The notes beneath the pieces are model-generated. The model had not been told where the DNA came from. It saw nothing but the letters and a program-made list of their open reading frames with translations, and made no database searches. A program made the translations under genes and the position numbers. DNA of 64,000 nt from Fusobacterium sp. IOR10. Its GTDB lineage: Bacteria > Fusobacteriota > Fusobacteriia > Fusobacteriales > Fusobacteriaceae. Location: assembly GCF_010367435.1 (NCBI RefSeq), contig NZ_WJWY01000008.1, forward strand, positions 21,354 to 85,353. Direction: 5' to 3'. Positions 17,949 to 26,350 of the stretch are shown piece by piece (the first letter of the stretch is position 1; each line of letters opens with the position of its first letter).

Positions 17949-18851
17949 ATGATTGTATTTGCAATGGAAAAATTGAAAGAAATTTTCTTTGATTTTTTAG
18001 ATAATTTAGAAGAAAAAGAATATTTATGCGAATTGAAGAATTTTGGGTTCAAGGGAGAAGTGTTGCCTGATTACCAAAATAAATTTATTCAACAATATTA
18101 TCTTTTAAAATATTTTCCAGCTTACTTAACTGAATACTATTTCCTCTACAATGAAATTATTAAAAGAAATTTTCTCAAAGATAATTACAATATACTTTCA
18201 ATTGGTTGCGGATGTGGAATAGATTTTTGGGGAATGAAGTTGGCTAATGAAAAATCAAGTAAAAATTTAAATATAAAATACACAGGGGTAGATATAATTA
18301 ACTGGTCTTACTGGGATAATTATAACCATGATGCTAAAGTTATTACAAAGGATATACTATCCTTTGATTTAAATAACAATGACTATAATATTATTATTTT
18401 CCCAAAATCAATTGGGGAATTTAATGATGAGGAATTTGAAAGGCTAAAGGATTCCTTTAGAAAAAGTACTTTTAAAAGTGATAAATTAACAATTGTGCTT
18501 TCCCTTAGAAAGGCTAGAAACACAAGGGATGCTAGAAGGGGAATAGAAATTTTTAATATTATACAAAATGAACTAGGATATATAGCTAAAGATCCCCTTA
18601 AGGAATGCTATTCCTTTGAGAAGAAAAGAAATGGTTTTCCCTATAGAATAGAGGATATATTACCTGAATTTGGTTATCCTAGTAGTTTATCTGATTTTTT
18701 AAGTGATTACTATTTGGATTTTTTAGAGGACAATCCTTGTCCCTTTAAAAAGTTTTGTGAAGAAAATGTATTCTCTAGAAAACCTGTTAAAACAATGTCT
18801 CAAGTATGTTTTAATATTGTTAACTTTGAAAGGAGACAACATGATTGTTAG
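17949..18851 (+). CDS. Methyltransferase-like (Rossmann) protein paired with DUF1848
   Basis: A 300-residue protein of unknown function. Residues 82-90 (ILSIGCGCG) resemble the SAM-binding motif I of class I methyltransferases, and YTGVDIINW (about 112-120) fits motif II with an acidic residue. A Cys-containing C-terminal part (DNPCPFKKFCEEN, then VCFNI near the end) is unusual for plain methyltransferases and could bind metal. GGAGGATAT precedes the first ATG. Its last 11 bases overlap the DUF1848 gene, so the two are likely made together. A substrate (RNA, protein or small molecule) cannot be told. Confidence 0.6.
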   Translation: MIVFAMEKLKEIFFDFLDNLEEKEYLCELKNFGFKGEVLPDYQNKFIQQYYLLKYFPAYLTEYYFLYNEIIKRNFLKDNYNILSIGCGCGIDFWGMKLANEKSSKNLNIKYTGVDIINWSYWDNYNHDAKVITKDILSFDLNNNDYNIIIFPKSIGEFNDEEFERLKDSFRKSTFKSDKLTIVLSLRKARNTRDARRGIEIFNIIQNELGYIAKDPLKECYSFEKKRNGFPYRIEDILPEFGYPSSLSDFLSDYYLDFLEDNPCPFKKFCEENVFSRKPVKTMSQVCFNIVNFERRQHDC

Positions 18852-19788
18852 TGTTAGTAGAAGAACAGATATACCTGCATTTTATAGTGACTGGTTTTTT
18901 AATAGATTACATGAGGGTTTTGTTGATGTTCCTAATCCATTTAACAACAAACAAATTAGTAGGATACACTTATCTCCTAATACTGTTGATTGTTTTGTGT
19001 TTTGGACTAAGGATGCATCTCCCATGTTAAATAGATTAGATGAACTAAAGGGGTATAACTATTATTTTCAGTATACTATCACCCCTTATGGGAAGGATGT
19101 TGAACCTGGAATCTTAAATAAAAAGAAAGTGCTTGATACCTTTAAAGAATTATCTAAAGCAATTGGAAAAAACAAGGTTATCTTAAGATACGATCCTATA
19201 TTTTTTAATAAAAAATACACTTTTAACTATCATGTTAGGGCCTTTGAAAATCTTTGTAAAAAACTACAAGGTTACACTGAAAAATGTGTAATTAGTTTCA
19301 TTGATCTCTACAAAAAAACTGAAAGAAACACTAGAAATTTACATATAACAAAGTTAGAAGATAAGGATGTTGAAAATATTTCCCTGGAATTTTCTAAAAT
19401 AGGCGAAAGGTATGGAATAGTTATTGAAACTTGTTCTGAAAAATATAGTTTAGAAAAATATGGAATTAATCATGGGAAATGTATTGATGACAAGCTAATT
19501 TCTCAAATTTTAGGATTTGAAATAGATATAGAAAAGGATCCTAATCAAAGGGAAGAATGTGGATGTGTTAAAAGTATTGACATTGGAGAATACAACACAT
19601 GCAATCATCACTGTCTCTACTGTTATGCTAATTTTAATTATGAACAAGTTCAAAAGAAATCTAAACTTCATAATCCTCTCTCTTCCCTTTTAACTGGTGA
19701 GCTAGAAGATGATATGAAGATAACTGTGAGGGAAATGCCTAAATTAAAGCAGTTAATAGAAAAGATAAAACAGCACTCTCTATTTTAA
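18841..19788 (+). CDS. DUF1848 family protein with C-terminal CX3CX2C motif
   Basis: A 315-residue protein matching the DUF1848 family (N-terminus VSVSRRTDIPAFYSDWF, ILRYDPI and the late Cys cluster). Its C-terminal part holds ECGC and then CNHHCLYC with Cys at about 254, 258 and 261, i.e. the CX3CX2C spacing of the radical-SAM iron-sulfur site but near the C-terminus rather than the N-terminus. The family is functionally undescribed as far as I know. The ATG at 18841 has AAAGGAGA before it; an upstream ATG at 18757 lies inside the previous gene without a good site. The stop lies within a terminator hairpin. Confidence 0.85.
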   Translation: MIVSVSRRTDIPAFYSDWFFNRLHEGFVDVPNPFNNKQISRIHLSPNTVDCFVFWTKDASPMLNRLDELKGYNYYFQYTITPYGKDVEPGILNKKKVLDTFKELSKAIGKNKVILRYDPIFFNKKYTFNYHVRAFENLCKKLQGYTEKCVISFIDLYKKTERNTRNLHITKLEDKDVENISLEFSKIGERYGIVIETCSEKYSLEKYGINHGKCIDDKLISQILGFEIDIEKDPNQREECGCVKSIDIGEYNTCNHHCLYCYANFNYEQVQKKSKLHNPLSSLLTGELEDDMKITVREMPKLKQLIEKIKQHSLF

Positions 19789-19803
19789 GAGAGTACTGTT
19801 TTT
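19767..19803. terminator. Bidirectional terminator between convergent genes
   Basis: AAAACAG-ACTCTC pairs with GAGAGT-CTGTTTT around an 8-base loop, with A-run before and T-run after. It covers the stop codons of both the DUF1848 gene (plus) and the kinase-like gene (minus). Confidence 0.85.
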
Positions 19804-20499
19804 TATTTTTCTCATAAGTTTTTGTAAAGGGTAGCCCTTTAATATCCATAATTTTCTTATTTTATTAAATTTTTCTAGGAATTTTCTTCTTCCCTCATCT
19901 AATTCTTCCCTGCATTTCTTGTCCCAAGCCTTACATACACCTGATAGATCTGAATCTAACAATATTTTTCTTAAAGATTTAGGTAGGGATTTTACACTAA
20001 TTGCTGACTGGAAATCTATTATATATGGGTAACCATCCTTTCCCATAATAATATTCCCTAAATTTCTCAAATCCAAATGTACTATATTTTTATCTTGCAT
20101 TCTTTTTACATTTTTTTCTAAGGTTATAAAAAATTCCTTGTCTAACACCTTTCCATGTATTCCCTTAAGTGGCTTTCCTTCTATGTAGTTAAAGGCAAAG
20201 GCATAGGGAGATATTCTTTTTACTCCCCCTGGAACTGATTTATTATCCCTTAGTTTAAGCATTTTACTAACTTCATTTTTTATAAATAATTTCCCAAAAG
20301 TATTTTTTATTAACCATGGGGACTCTGAAAAATCCTTTATAGTTAAATCCTTTTGAAAATCTCTATATCTAAACACTGTGGCATTTCCTATTCTTCCACA
20401 ATTTAAAATTTCAATTTTATTTTCTGAAACTCTACCATACTTTTCTTCTAACACTTTTAATACATTTAACTTCTCTCTTTTTAAATCCTTTTCTAACAT
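19780..20499 (-). CDS. Kinase-like protein (RIO/LPS-kinase fold)
   Basis: A 239-residue kinase-fold protein. FIKNEVSKML gives an N-lobe helix, AFNYIEGKPL the hinge, and IVHLDLRNLGNIIMGKDGYPYIIDFQSA the catalytic loop (HLDLxxxxN) and metal Asp. This resembles RIO-like and LPS-core kinases; no partner indicates which. The ATG at 20499 is preceded by GGAGAGG; the TTG six codons upstream overlaps that site. It stands alone and convergent with the DUF1848 pair. Confidence 0.65.
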   Translation of the reverse strand: MLEKDLKREKLNVLKVLEEKYGRVSENKIEILNCGRIGNATVFRYRDFQKDLTIKDFSESPWLIKNTFGKLFIKNEVSKMLKLRDNKSVPGGVKRISPYAFAFNYIEGKPLKGIHGKVLDKEFFITLEKNVKRMQDKNIVHLDLRNLGNIIMGKDGYPYIIDFQSAISVKSLPKSLRKILLDSDLSGVCKAWDKKCREELDEGRRKFLEKFNKIRKLWILKGYPLQKLMRKIKNSTLLK

Positions 20500-20621
20500 A
20501 ATTATCCTCTCCAAATAAATTCTCTGACCCGACGGTCATAATATCCCCTAGAATATTATAACATATTTTTACAGAAAAAGGAGATTCTTTTTATTTTTTG
20601 AAGGAAAATGATTATTTTTGA

Positions 20622-20650
20622 TTGATTTTTATTTTTTATTATGCTATTAT
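20622..20650 (+). promoter_or_regulatory. Promoter of the fru operon
   Basis: TTGATT and TATTAT with a 17-base spacer and an extended TGC before the -10, ending 26 bases upstream of the fruR ATG. The AT-rich repeats TGATT around 20609-20627 might be FruR sites, by inference only. Confidence 0.65.
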
Positions 20651-20676
20651 TAAATTATAATAAGGAGGGATAATAC

Positions 20677-21408
20677 ATGTTAGCAGTTGAAAGGTATAAT
20701 CTTATTTTGAAACTTATAGAGGAAAAACAAAACATAAAAGTTGGCGAAATAGTCACTAAGCTTAAAATATCTGAAGCTACTGCTAGAAGAGACCTAAGTT
20801 TTCTAGAAGACAAGGGGAAAATCAAAAGAATCCATGGGGGAGCAGTTTTAGTTGAAACTAAAGAGGAAGATATTGCATATAAAAAATTAGTCTTTAATAA
20901 AGAAAAAGATATAATTGCTAAAAAATCAGTCAAATTCCTTCAAGAAGGGGATACAATCTTTTTAGATGCAGGTACAACTACCTTTTCTTTAATTAAATAT
21001 TTGAAAAACATTAAGAATATTAAAATAGTTACAAATGGATATTCCCATATAAATGAACTTGCTTCTATTAATAAGGAAGTTTATCTTCTTGGGGGAAAGC
21101 TTAAGAAAAAAACAGGTGCTCTAGTTGGAGCCTCTGCAATGAACGCCCTTAAATATTATAACTTTGATGTTGTATTCATAGGGGCAAATGGTGTTAATAG
21201 TGAAGGTTATTCAACTCCTGACGAAGAGGAAGTACTAGTTAAATCAGAGGCTATTAGAAGGGGAAAAAAAGTATTCTTCCTCTGTGATCACACTAAATTT
21301 AAAAAGAAAAGTTTTTTCAATTTTGCCTCTTTAAATGATGGAACACTAATTTCTGATTGTGAAATACCAAAAAACATAAAAAATGCATTGGATAATTTGA
21401 AAAAATAA
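20677..21408 (+). CDS. fruR: DeoR-family transcriptional repressor of fructose operon
   Basis: A 243-residue DeoR-type regulator: N-terminal winged helix (KVGEIVTKLKISEATARRDLSFLEDKGKIKRIHGGA, about residues 21-58) and a C-terminal sugar-phosphate-sensing domain (LDAGTTTFSLIKYL near 90, LLGGKLKKKTGALVGASA near 140, FIGANGV near 168). It heads a fruR-fruK-fruA operon and probably responds to fructose-1-phosphate. GGAGGGA precedes the ATG. Its stop overlaps the ribosome site of fruK (TAATGGAGG). Confidence 0.9.
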   Translation: MLAVERYNLILKLIEEKQNIKVGEIVTKLKISEATARRDLSFLEDKGKIKRIHGGAVLVETKEEDIAYKKLVFNKEKDIIAKKSVKFLQEGDTIFLDAGTTTFSLIKYLKNIKNIKIVTNGYSHINELASINKEVYLLGGKLKKKTGALVGASAMNALKYYNFDVVFIGANGVNSEGYSTPDEEEVLVKSEAIRRGKKVFFLCDHTKFKKKSFFNFASLNDGTLISDCEIPKNIKNALDNLKK

Positions 21409-21419
21409 TGGAGGTAATT

Positions 21420-22331
21420 ATGATTTATACAGTTACATTGAATCCAGCTATAGATTATTATATAGAAATGGAAAATTTCATACAAGGGGACCTAAATCAT
21501 TTGAAAAATGGTTACACTCTTCCTGGGGGAAAGGGAATAAATGTATCAAAGGTTTTAAAAAACTTTAAAGTTCCTAGCACTGCCCTTGGTTTTGTTGGAG
21601 GGTTTACTGGGGAATACATTAAAAAAAATGTATTTGAATATGGAATAGATGAAAAATTTATAAATATACAAGGTAATACTAGAATAAATATTAAAATGAA
21701 AACAAAGGACAAGGAAAGTGAAATTGCTGGAGTGTCACCTAACATATCAAAAATTGAATACGGGGATTTTTTAAAGACAATTAAATTTATAGGGGAAAAT
21801 GATGTGCTAGTTTTATCTGGTAGTGTTCCCTCTTCCCTTAACAAAGATATTTACAAGAAAATAATTGATATTTTACCTGAAAATGTACAAGTTATACTAG
21901 ACACTAGGGGAGAACCTCTACACTTAGCAATTGGTAAAAAAGTTTTCCTTGTTAAACCTAATAGGGATGAAATTGAAGAATTCTTCCAAGAAAAATATAA
22001 CACTGAAGAAGAATTAATTGAAGCTGGTAAAAAACTAAGAGAACTTGGAGCTGCAAATGTAATAATTTCCCTTGGGAAAAATGGTTCCATATTAATTTCA
22101 CAGGAAGGGGTATTTAGGGGAAATGTACCTGCTGGCTCATTAATTAGCTCTGTTGGAGCTGGGGATTCTATGGTTTCTGGATTCTTATATGGTCTTCATT
22201 TAAATAAAAGCATAGTTGAAACATATAAATATGCAATTGCATCTGGAAGTTCCACAGCCTTTTCCAAAGGACTTACTACCTTTGAAAATATGAATAATTT
22301 ATTAAATGATATAGAAGTTACAAAAATTTAA
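21420..22331 (+). CDS. fruK: 1-phosphofructokinase
   Basis: A 303-residue PfkB-family kinase that turns fructose-1-phosphate into fructose-1,6-bisphosphate with ATP. It begins MIYTVTLNPAIDYYIEM, has the N-terminal PGGKGINVSKVLKNF glycine motif and the C-terminal GAGDSMVSGFLYG with the catalytic Asp. The ATG at 21420 is chosen over 21408 because the GGAGG lies between them. Middle gene of the fru operon, feeding on the product of FruA. Confidence 0.95.
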   Translation: MIYTVTLNPAIDYYIEMENFIQGDLNHLKNGYTLPGGKGINVSKVLKNFKVPSTALGFVGGFTGEYIKKNVFEYGIDEKFINIQGNTRINIKMKTKDKESEIAGVSPNISKIEYGDFLKTIKFIGENDVLVLSGSVPSSLNKDIYKKIIDILPENVQVILDTRGEPLHLAIGKKVFLVKPNRDEIEEFFQEKYNTEEELIEAGKKLRELGAANVIISLGKNGSILISQEGVFRGNVPAGSLISSVGAGDSMVSGFLYGLHLNKSIVETYKYAIASGSSTAFSKGLTTFENMNNLLNDIEVTKI

Positions 22332-22356
22332 TGTAAATACAACTAGGAGGTATAAA

Positions 22357-24198
22357 ATGTTAAAATCTATGATTACAAAGGAATGTATCAGCTTAAATCT
22401 TACTGCTAAAAGCAAAAATGATGTTATTGATGAACTAGTTAATATGCTTTTTGAAAATGGAAAATTGAACGACCCTAAAGAATACAAAGCACAAATACTT
22501 AAAAGAGAAGAGGAAAGTTCAACTGGTTTAGAAGAGGGAATAGCTATTCCCCATGCTAAAACTGCTGCAGTTAAAGTTCCCACAGTTGCAATTGGTATTT
22601 CAAAGGATGGTGTTGACTTTAATTCCCTTGATGGTGAGCCTTCAAAATTATTCTTTATGATAGCAGCCCCTGCCAATGCTAAGGATTCTCATATAGAAGT
22701 TCTTTCACAACTTTCAACTTCATTGCTAGATGATGATATTAGAGAAGGGGTATTAAATGCCAAATCAAAGGAAGAAATTATTAATATTCTTCTTAAAAGT
22801 GAAGATAATAAAGAAGTAATAGATGAGGGAAATAATTTTGATGTTTTAGCAGTTACTGCTTGCCCTACAGGTATTGCCCATACTTACATGGCTGCTGATG
22901 CTTTGAGAAAAAAAGCTAGTGAACTTGGAGTTAAGATAAAGGTTGAAACAAATGGTTCAACTGGTGTTAAAAATAAACTTACTGATGAAGATATTAAAAA
23001 TGCCAAGGGAATAGTTGTTGCAGCTGATACAAATATTGAAATGGCTAGATTTAATGGAAAACATGTGGTTATTGTACCTGTTACAGAGGGTATCAAAAAT
23101 CCTGAAAAATTAATTACTGAGGCTACAAATAACGTGGCTCCAATATACACAGCTGATGATAAAGAAATAGCTGCAGCTGGAAAAAAAGAAAAAACAGGAT
23201 TCTATAAACATTTAATGTCAGGTGTTTCTAATATGTTACCCTTTGTTGTTGGTGGAGGTATATTAATTGCCATTTCATTTATGTTTGGAATAAAGGCCTT
23301 TGATCCTAATGATGCTACTTTTAATCCAATTGCTAAATTACTTATGGATATTGGTGGAGGAAATGCCTTCTTCCTAATGATTCCTGTTCTAGCTGGATTT
23401 ATTGGATTTAGTATTGCAGATAGACCTGGTTTTGCCCCTGCAATGGTTGCTGGACTTATTTCTGCTAACAATGGTGCTGGTTTCCTAGGTGCATTAATTG
23501 GTGGTTTCATTGGTGGTTATTCTATAATTTTACTAAAAAAAGTTTTTGGTAAATTACCTGAAAGTTTAGAAGGAATAAAACCAGTTTTACTTTATCCTCT
23601 ATTTGGTATATTTATCACAGGAACTATTATGTATACAGTAATCCTTGGCCCTGTAGCTGCTCTTAACAATGGAATGACTTCAATGCTTCAAAATATGGGA
23701 ACTGGAAACTTAGTTCTACTAGGTGTTGTTCTTGCTGGAATGATGGCTGTTGACATGGGTGGACCTGTTAACAAGGCTGCCTTTACATTTGGTATTGCTA
23801 TGATCTCTGCTGGTAACTACTATCCTCATGCTGCTGTTATGGCTGGTGGAATGGTCCCTCCTTTGGGAATTGCAATTGCCACTACTGTATTTAAAAATAA
23901 ATTTACCAAGGAAGAAAAAGACGCTGGTAAAACTTGTTATATTATGGGAGCTTCATTTATAACAGAAGGTGCTATACCTTTTGCTGCATCTGACCCTGCT
24001 AGAGTTATTCCTTCTTGTATCATTGGTTCTGCAATTGCAGGGGGAATATCAATGTTTGGAAAGGTTCAACTTCCTGCACCTCATGGGGGAATCTTTGTTA
24101 TACCAGTTATGACTAATCCTATTATGTACATTGTTGCTGTACTTGTTGGATCATTTATAACAGCTGCTTTAATTGGATTCTTAAAACCTGTTAAATAA
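22357..24198 (+). CDS. fruA: PTS fructose transporter EIIABC
   Basis: A 613-residue fused phosphotransferase permease. EIIA (residues 1 to about 145) has the phospho-His in EGIAIPHAKTAAV; EIIB (about 165-262) has the phospho-Cys in VTACPTGIAHTYMAADAL; EIIC (about 285-613) is a multi-helix membrane domain containing the conserved substrate region FITEGAIPFAASDP. It imports fructose and phosphorylates it at C1. GGAGGTATAAA precedes the ATG. The A-B-C domain order is typical of Gram-positives and Fusobacteriota. Confidence 0.95.
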   Translation: MLKSMITKECISLNLTAKSKNDVIDELVNMLFENGKLNDPKEYKAQILKREEESSTGLEEGIAIPHAKTAAVKVPTVAIGISKDGVDFNSLDGEPSKLFFMIAAPANAKDSHIEVLSQLSTSLLDDDIREGVLNAKSKEEIINILLKSEDNKEVIDEGNNFDVLAVTACPTGIAHTYMAADALRKKASELGVKIKVETNGSTGVKNKLTDEDIKNAKGIVVAADTNIEMARFNGKHVVIVPVTEGIKNPEKLITEATNNVAPIYTADDKEIAAAGKKEKTGFYKHLMSGVSNMLPFVVGGGILIAISFMFGIKAFDPNDATFNPIAKLLMDIGGGNAFFLMIPVLAGFIGFSIADRPGFAPAMVAGLISANNGAGFLGALIGGFIGGYSIILLKKVFGKLPESLEGIKPVLLYPLFGIFITGTIMYTVILGPVAALNNGMTSMLQNMGTGNLVLLGVVLAGMMAVDMGGPVNKAAFTFGIAMISAGNYYPHAAVMAGGMVPPLGIAIATTVFKNKFTKEEKDAGKTCYIMGASFITEGAIPFAASDPARVIPSCIIGSAIAGGISMFGKVQLPAPHGGIFVIPVMTNPIMYIVAVLVGSFITAALIGFLKPVK

Positions 24199-24212
24199 AA
24201 TATACTCACATA

Positions 24213-24246
24213 GAAAAGCTCCTGGAATCAGGAGCTTTTCTTTTAT
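24213..24246 (+). terminator. Rho-independent terminator of the fru operon
   Basis: GAAAAGCTCCTG pairs with CAGGAGCTTTTC around a 4-base loop, followed by TTTTATTT. Confidence 0.93.
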
Positions 24247-24251
24247 TTCCC

Positions 24252-24280
24252 TTGACAATTTATTTTATAATTGGTATGAT
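24252..24280 (+). promoter_or_regulatory. Promoter of csoR
   Basis: A consensus -35 TTGACA and -10 TATGAT with 17 bases between. The operator palindrome begins 4 bases after the -10. Confidence 0.85.
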
Positions 24281-24284
24281 TTTT

Positions 24285-24304
24285 ATATACCTATACAGGT
24301 ATAT
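24285..24304 (+). promoter_or_regulatory. Putative CsoR operator palindrome
   Basis: ATATACCTATACAGGTATAT is palindromic at 9 of 10 arm positions and covers the predicted transcription start of csoR. CsoR/RcnR-family sites are C-tract/G-tract inverted repeats, and this one has only a short CC...GG core. Confidence 0.65.
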
Positions 24305-24318
24305 AAGGGGGTAGAACT

Positions 24319-24591
24319 ATGAATAAATGTATGGATCACGACAAGTTACATAATAGACTTAAAAAAATTATTGGGCAAATTAATGCTATAGACAGAATGG
24401 TTGAGGAAGATATACCTTGTGAAAACATTCTGATGCAAATTAACGCTGCTAAAAGTGCTCTGCACAAAGCAGGACAAGTTATTTTAGAAGGACATTTAAA
24501 ACACTGTGTTAGAGAAGGTATTGAAAATGGAGACGCTGATAAAACAATTGAAAACTTTGCAAAATCAATAGAATATTTCTCAAGATTTTAA
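24319..24591 (+). CDS. csoR: CsoR-family metal-sensing transcriptional repressor
   Basis: A 90-residue all-helical repressor of the CsoR/RcnR/FrmR family. Cys34, His59 and Cys63 reproduce the Cys-X24-His-X3-Cys spacing of Cu(I)-binding CsoR, so copper is the best guess; nickel/cobalt or formaldehyde types differ at these positions. A near-perfect operator overlaps its own promoter, implying autoregulation. No copper ATPase or chaperone lies next to it; the downstream gene is convergent. GGGGG about 12 bases before the ATG serves as ribosome site. Confidence 0.87.
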   Translation: MNKCMDHDKLHNRLKKIIGQINAIDRMVEEDIPCENILMQINAAKSALHKAGQVILEGHLKHCVREGIENGDADKTIENFAKSIEYFSRF

Positions 24592-24592
24592 A

Positions 24593-24630
24593 AAAAATGG
24601 TACAGCTATTAACTGTACCATTTCTTATTT
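24593..24630. repeat. 38-bp direct repeat copy 1, containing a terminator hairpin
   Basis: ATGGTACAG pairs with CTGTACCAT around a 7-base loop, followed by TTTCTTATTT. The same 38 bases recur once, with one change, at 29231-29268. It terminates csoR and lies just past the ABC gene end at 24629. Confidence 0.85.
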
Positions 24631-26350
24631 AATATTTAAAATTTTCAGCTAATTTAGCTTTTTTTATTAAATTATTATAGGTTTTGGATATTTCAATTAA
24701 TTTTTCATGCTTCCCAGAAGCCTCAACTTTTCCATCTTTAATTACAACAATTTTATGCACATTTTCAATGGATTTTAATCTATGCGAAATAATTATTACT
24801 GTTTTATTTTCAGTTAACTTATTTAAACTTTCTTGTATTTTTTTCTCATTTTCCACATCTAAGGAAGCTGAAATTTCATCTAAAATAACAATAGGTGCAT
24901 CCTTTAAAAATGCCCTAGCAATAGAAAGTCTCTGCCTTTCTCCTCCAGATAAAGTTGCTCCATTTTCCCCAATAATTGTATCATATCCATTTGGCAGTTT
25001 CACAATAAATTCTTCACAGTTTGCTAATTTTGCTGCTCTTTTTATTTCCTCGTATGTTGCATTTTTATTTCCTATTTTTATATTTTCCATAATTGAAGAA
25101 TTAAATAATATTACATCTTGAAAAACAATTGATGTTTTCTCAAATAAGGATTTTGTTGATATTTTTTTTATATCCATTCCTCCTATTTTTATACTTCCAT
25201 TGTCATAATCATACAGTCTTGAAATTAAACGAAGAATACTTGTTTTCCCACACCCTGACATACCAACAAGAGCAGTAACTTCATTTTCATTAGCAGTAAA
25301 ACTGATATTCTTAAGAACTTTTCCCCCTTCGTCATAGGCAAAGGAAACATTTTCTAATTCTATATTATATTTTTTTATTACCCTATCCTTTCCCTCTTGA
25401 ATCTCAGCATTTCTTATTTTTTTAATTCCATTGATCATAGAATCAATATGATAGAGTTCTTCCATATTTAAACTAACACTGTCAACTGCCTCTTTGATTT
25501 TTATTGATATTAAAAGATATGATATAAGATACAAAATATTTATTTCTCCCAACAAATAAAGTCTTGTACCAACTAATATTACAATTGGAAAAATTAATTG
25601 GATAACTAACCCTGAAAAAAGTAAGGATATAGATGCTACAAACTCACCTTTTAAGTGAATTTTCTCACTTTCTTCCATATTTTTATATAGTTTTTTTTGC
25701 ATTTCCTTTGTTAAATTAAAACTCTTTATTTCTTGCTGCAATTCAATTACTTCTTGAAAGGCATCAGAATTTTCCCTAAGCTTTATATAATGTTTAACAT
25801 TTTCCTGTATCTGAATTCTTTTAGATAAAATAATTAGTACAAAGCCTAAAACAATTGGTAATATTACAGATAATCCTAGTTTAATATTTCCCTTTAATAA
25901 AAGAATACATATAACTGGAAAGAATATGAAAAAACCTATTGTTTTCCCCATTGCATGGCTCATTGCATGTTCAATAGCTGAAACGTCCCCCATAATAGTC
26001 TGGGATAAATCAGTTAAATTATGTTTAGAAAAATAAGAAAGGGGCAACTTCCTTAAAATATCTGCAATATCAAGTCTCAAATTTGCACTTTCCTTATAAG
26101 TTGCACTATAGAGAGTATTGTATTCTACTTTCAAAAGAAAATACATTAAAAGAATCATTAAAATAGAAAAGAAAATATATACAGCACTATTTTTCATATT
26201 TCCCAAAACAAGCTCATCAAATAATATCATAAGCAATATAGCAGGAAATATACTAACCATGAACACAAAAAATGATGCAAAACTTGACTTCACTAAATCC
26301 CTTGCACCATTATCTGTTAATGCAAAATATCTTTTAAATAAATTTTTCAT
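24629..26350 (-). CDS. ABC transporter, fused permease/ATP-binding protein (second subunit)
   Basis: A 573-residue half-size exporter: about six membrane helices in residues 1-310, then an ATPase with Walker A GMSGCGKTS, signature LSGGERQRLSIARA and Walker B IVILDEIS with a downstream SHRL switch. The start at 26350 is backed by GGAGGGTTGGTT. It overlaps the end of the first ABC gene by 17 bases, so the two subunits probably form a heterodimer. With the divergent AraC-type regulator this resembles YbtPQ/IrtAB-like siderophore-uptake or export pairs, but drug export is equally open. Confidence 0.88.
   Translation of the reverse strand: MKNLFKRYFALTDNGARDLVKSSFASFFVFMVSIFPAILLMILFDELVLGNMKNSAVYIFFSILMILLMYFLLKVEYNTLYSATYKESANLRLDIADILRKLPLSYFSKHNLTDLSQTIMGDVSAIEHAMSHAMGKTIGFFIFFPVICILLLKGNIKLGLSVILPIVLGFVLIILSKRIQIQENVKHYIKLRENSDAFQEVIELQQEIKSFNLTKEMQKKLYKNMEESEKIHLKGEFVASISLLFSGLVIQLIFPIVILVGTRLYLLGEINILYLISYLLISIKIKEAVDSVSLNMEELYHIDSMINGIKKIRNAEIQEGKDRVIKKYNIELENVSFAYDEGGKVLKNISFTANENEVTALVGMSGCGKTSILRLISRLYDYDNGSIKIGGMDIKKISTKSLFEKTSIVFQDVILFNSSIMENIKIGNKNATYEEIKRAAKLANCEEFIVKLPNGYDTIIGENGATLSGGERQRLSIARAFLKDAPIVILDEISASLDVENEKKIQESLNKLTENKTVIIISHRLKSIENVHKIVVIKDGKVEASGKHEKLIEISKTYNNLIKKAKLAENFKY

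Noticed and set aside
22884..23510. Minus-strand open frames inside fruA
   Set aside because: Complement of a strongly conserved PTS transporter; no ribosome site or family match.
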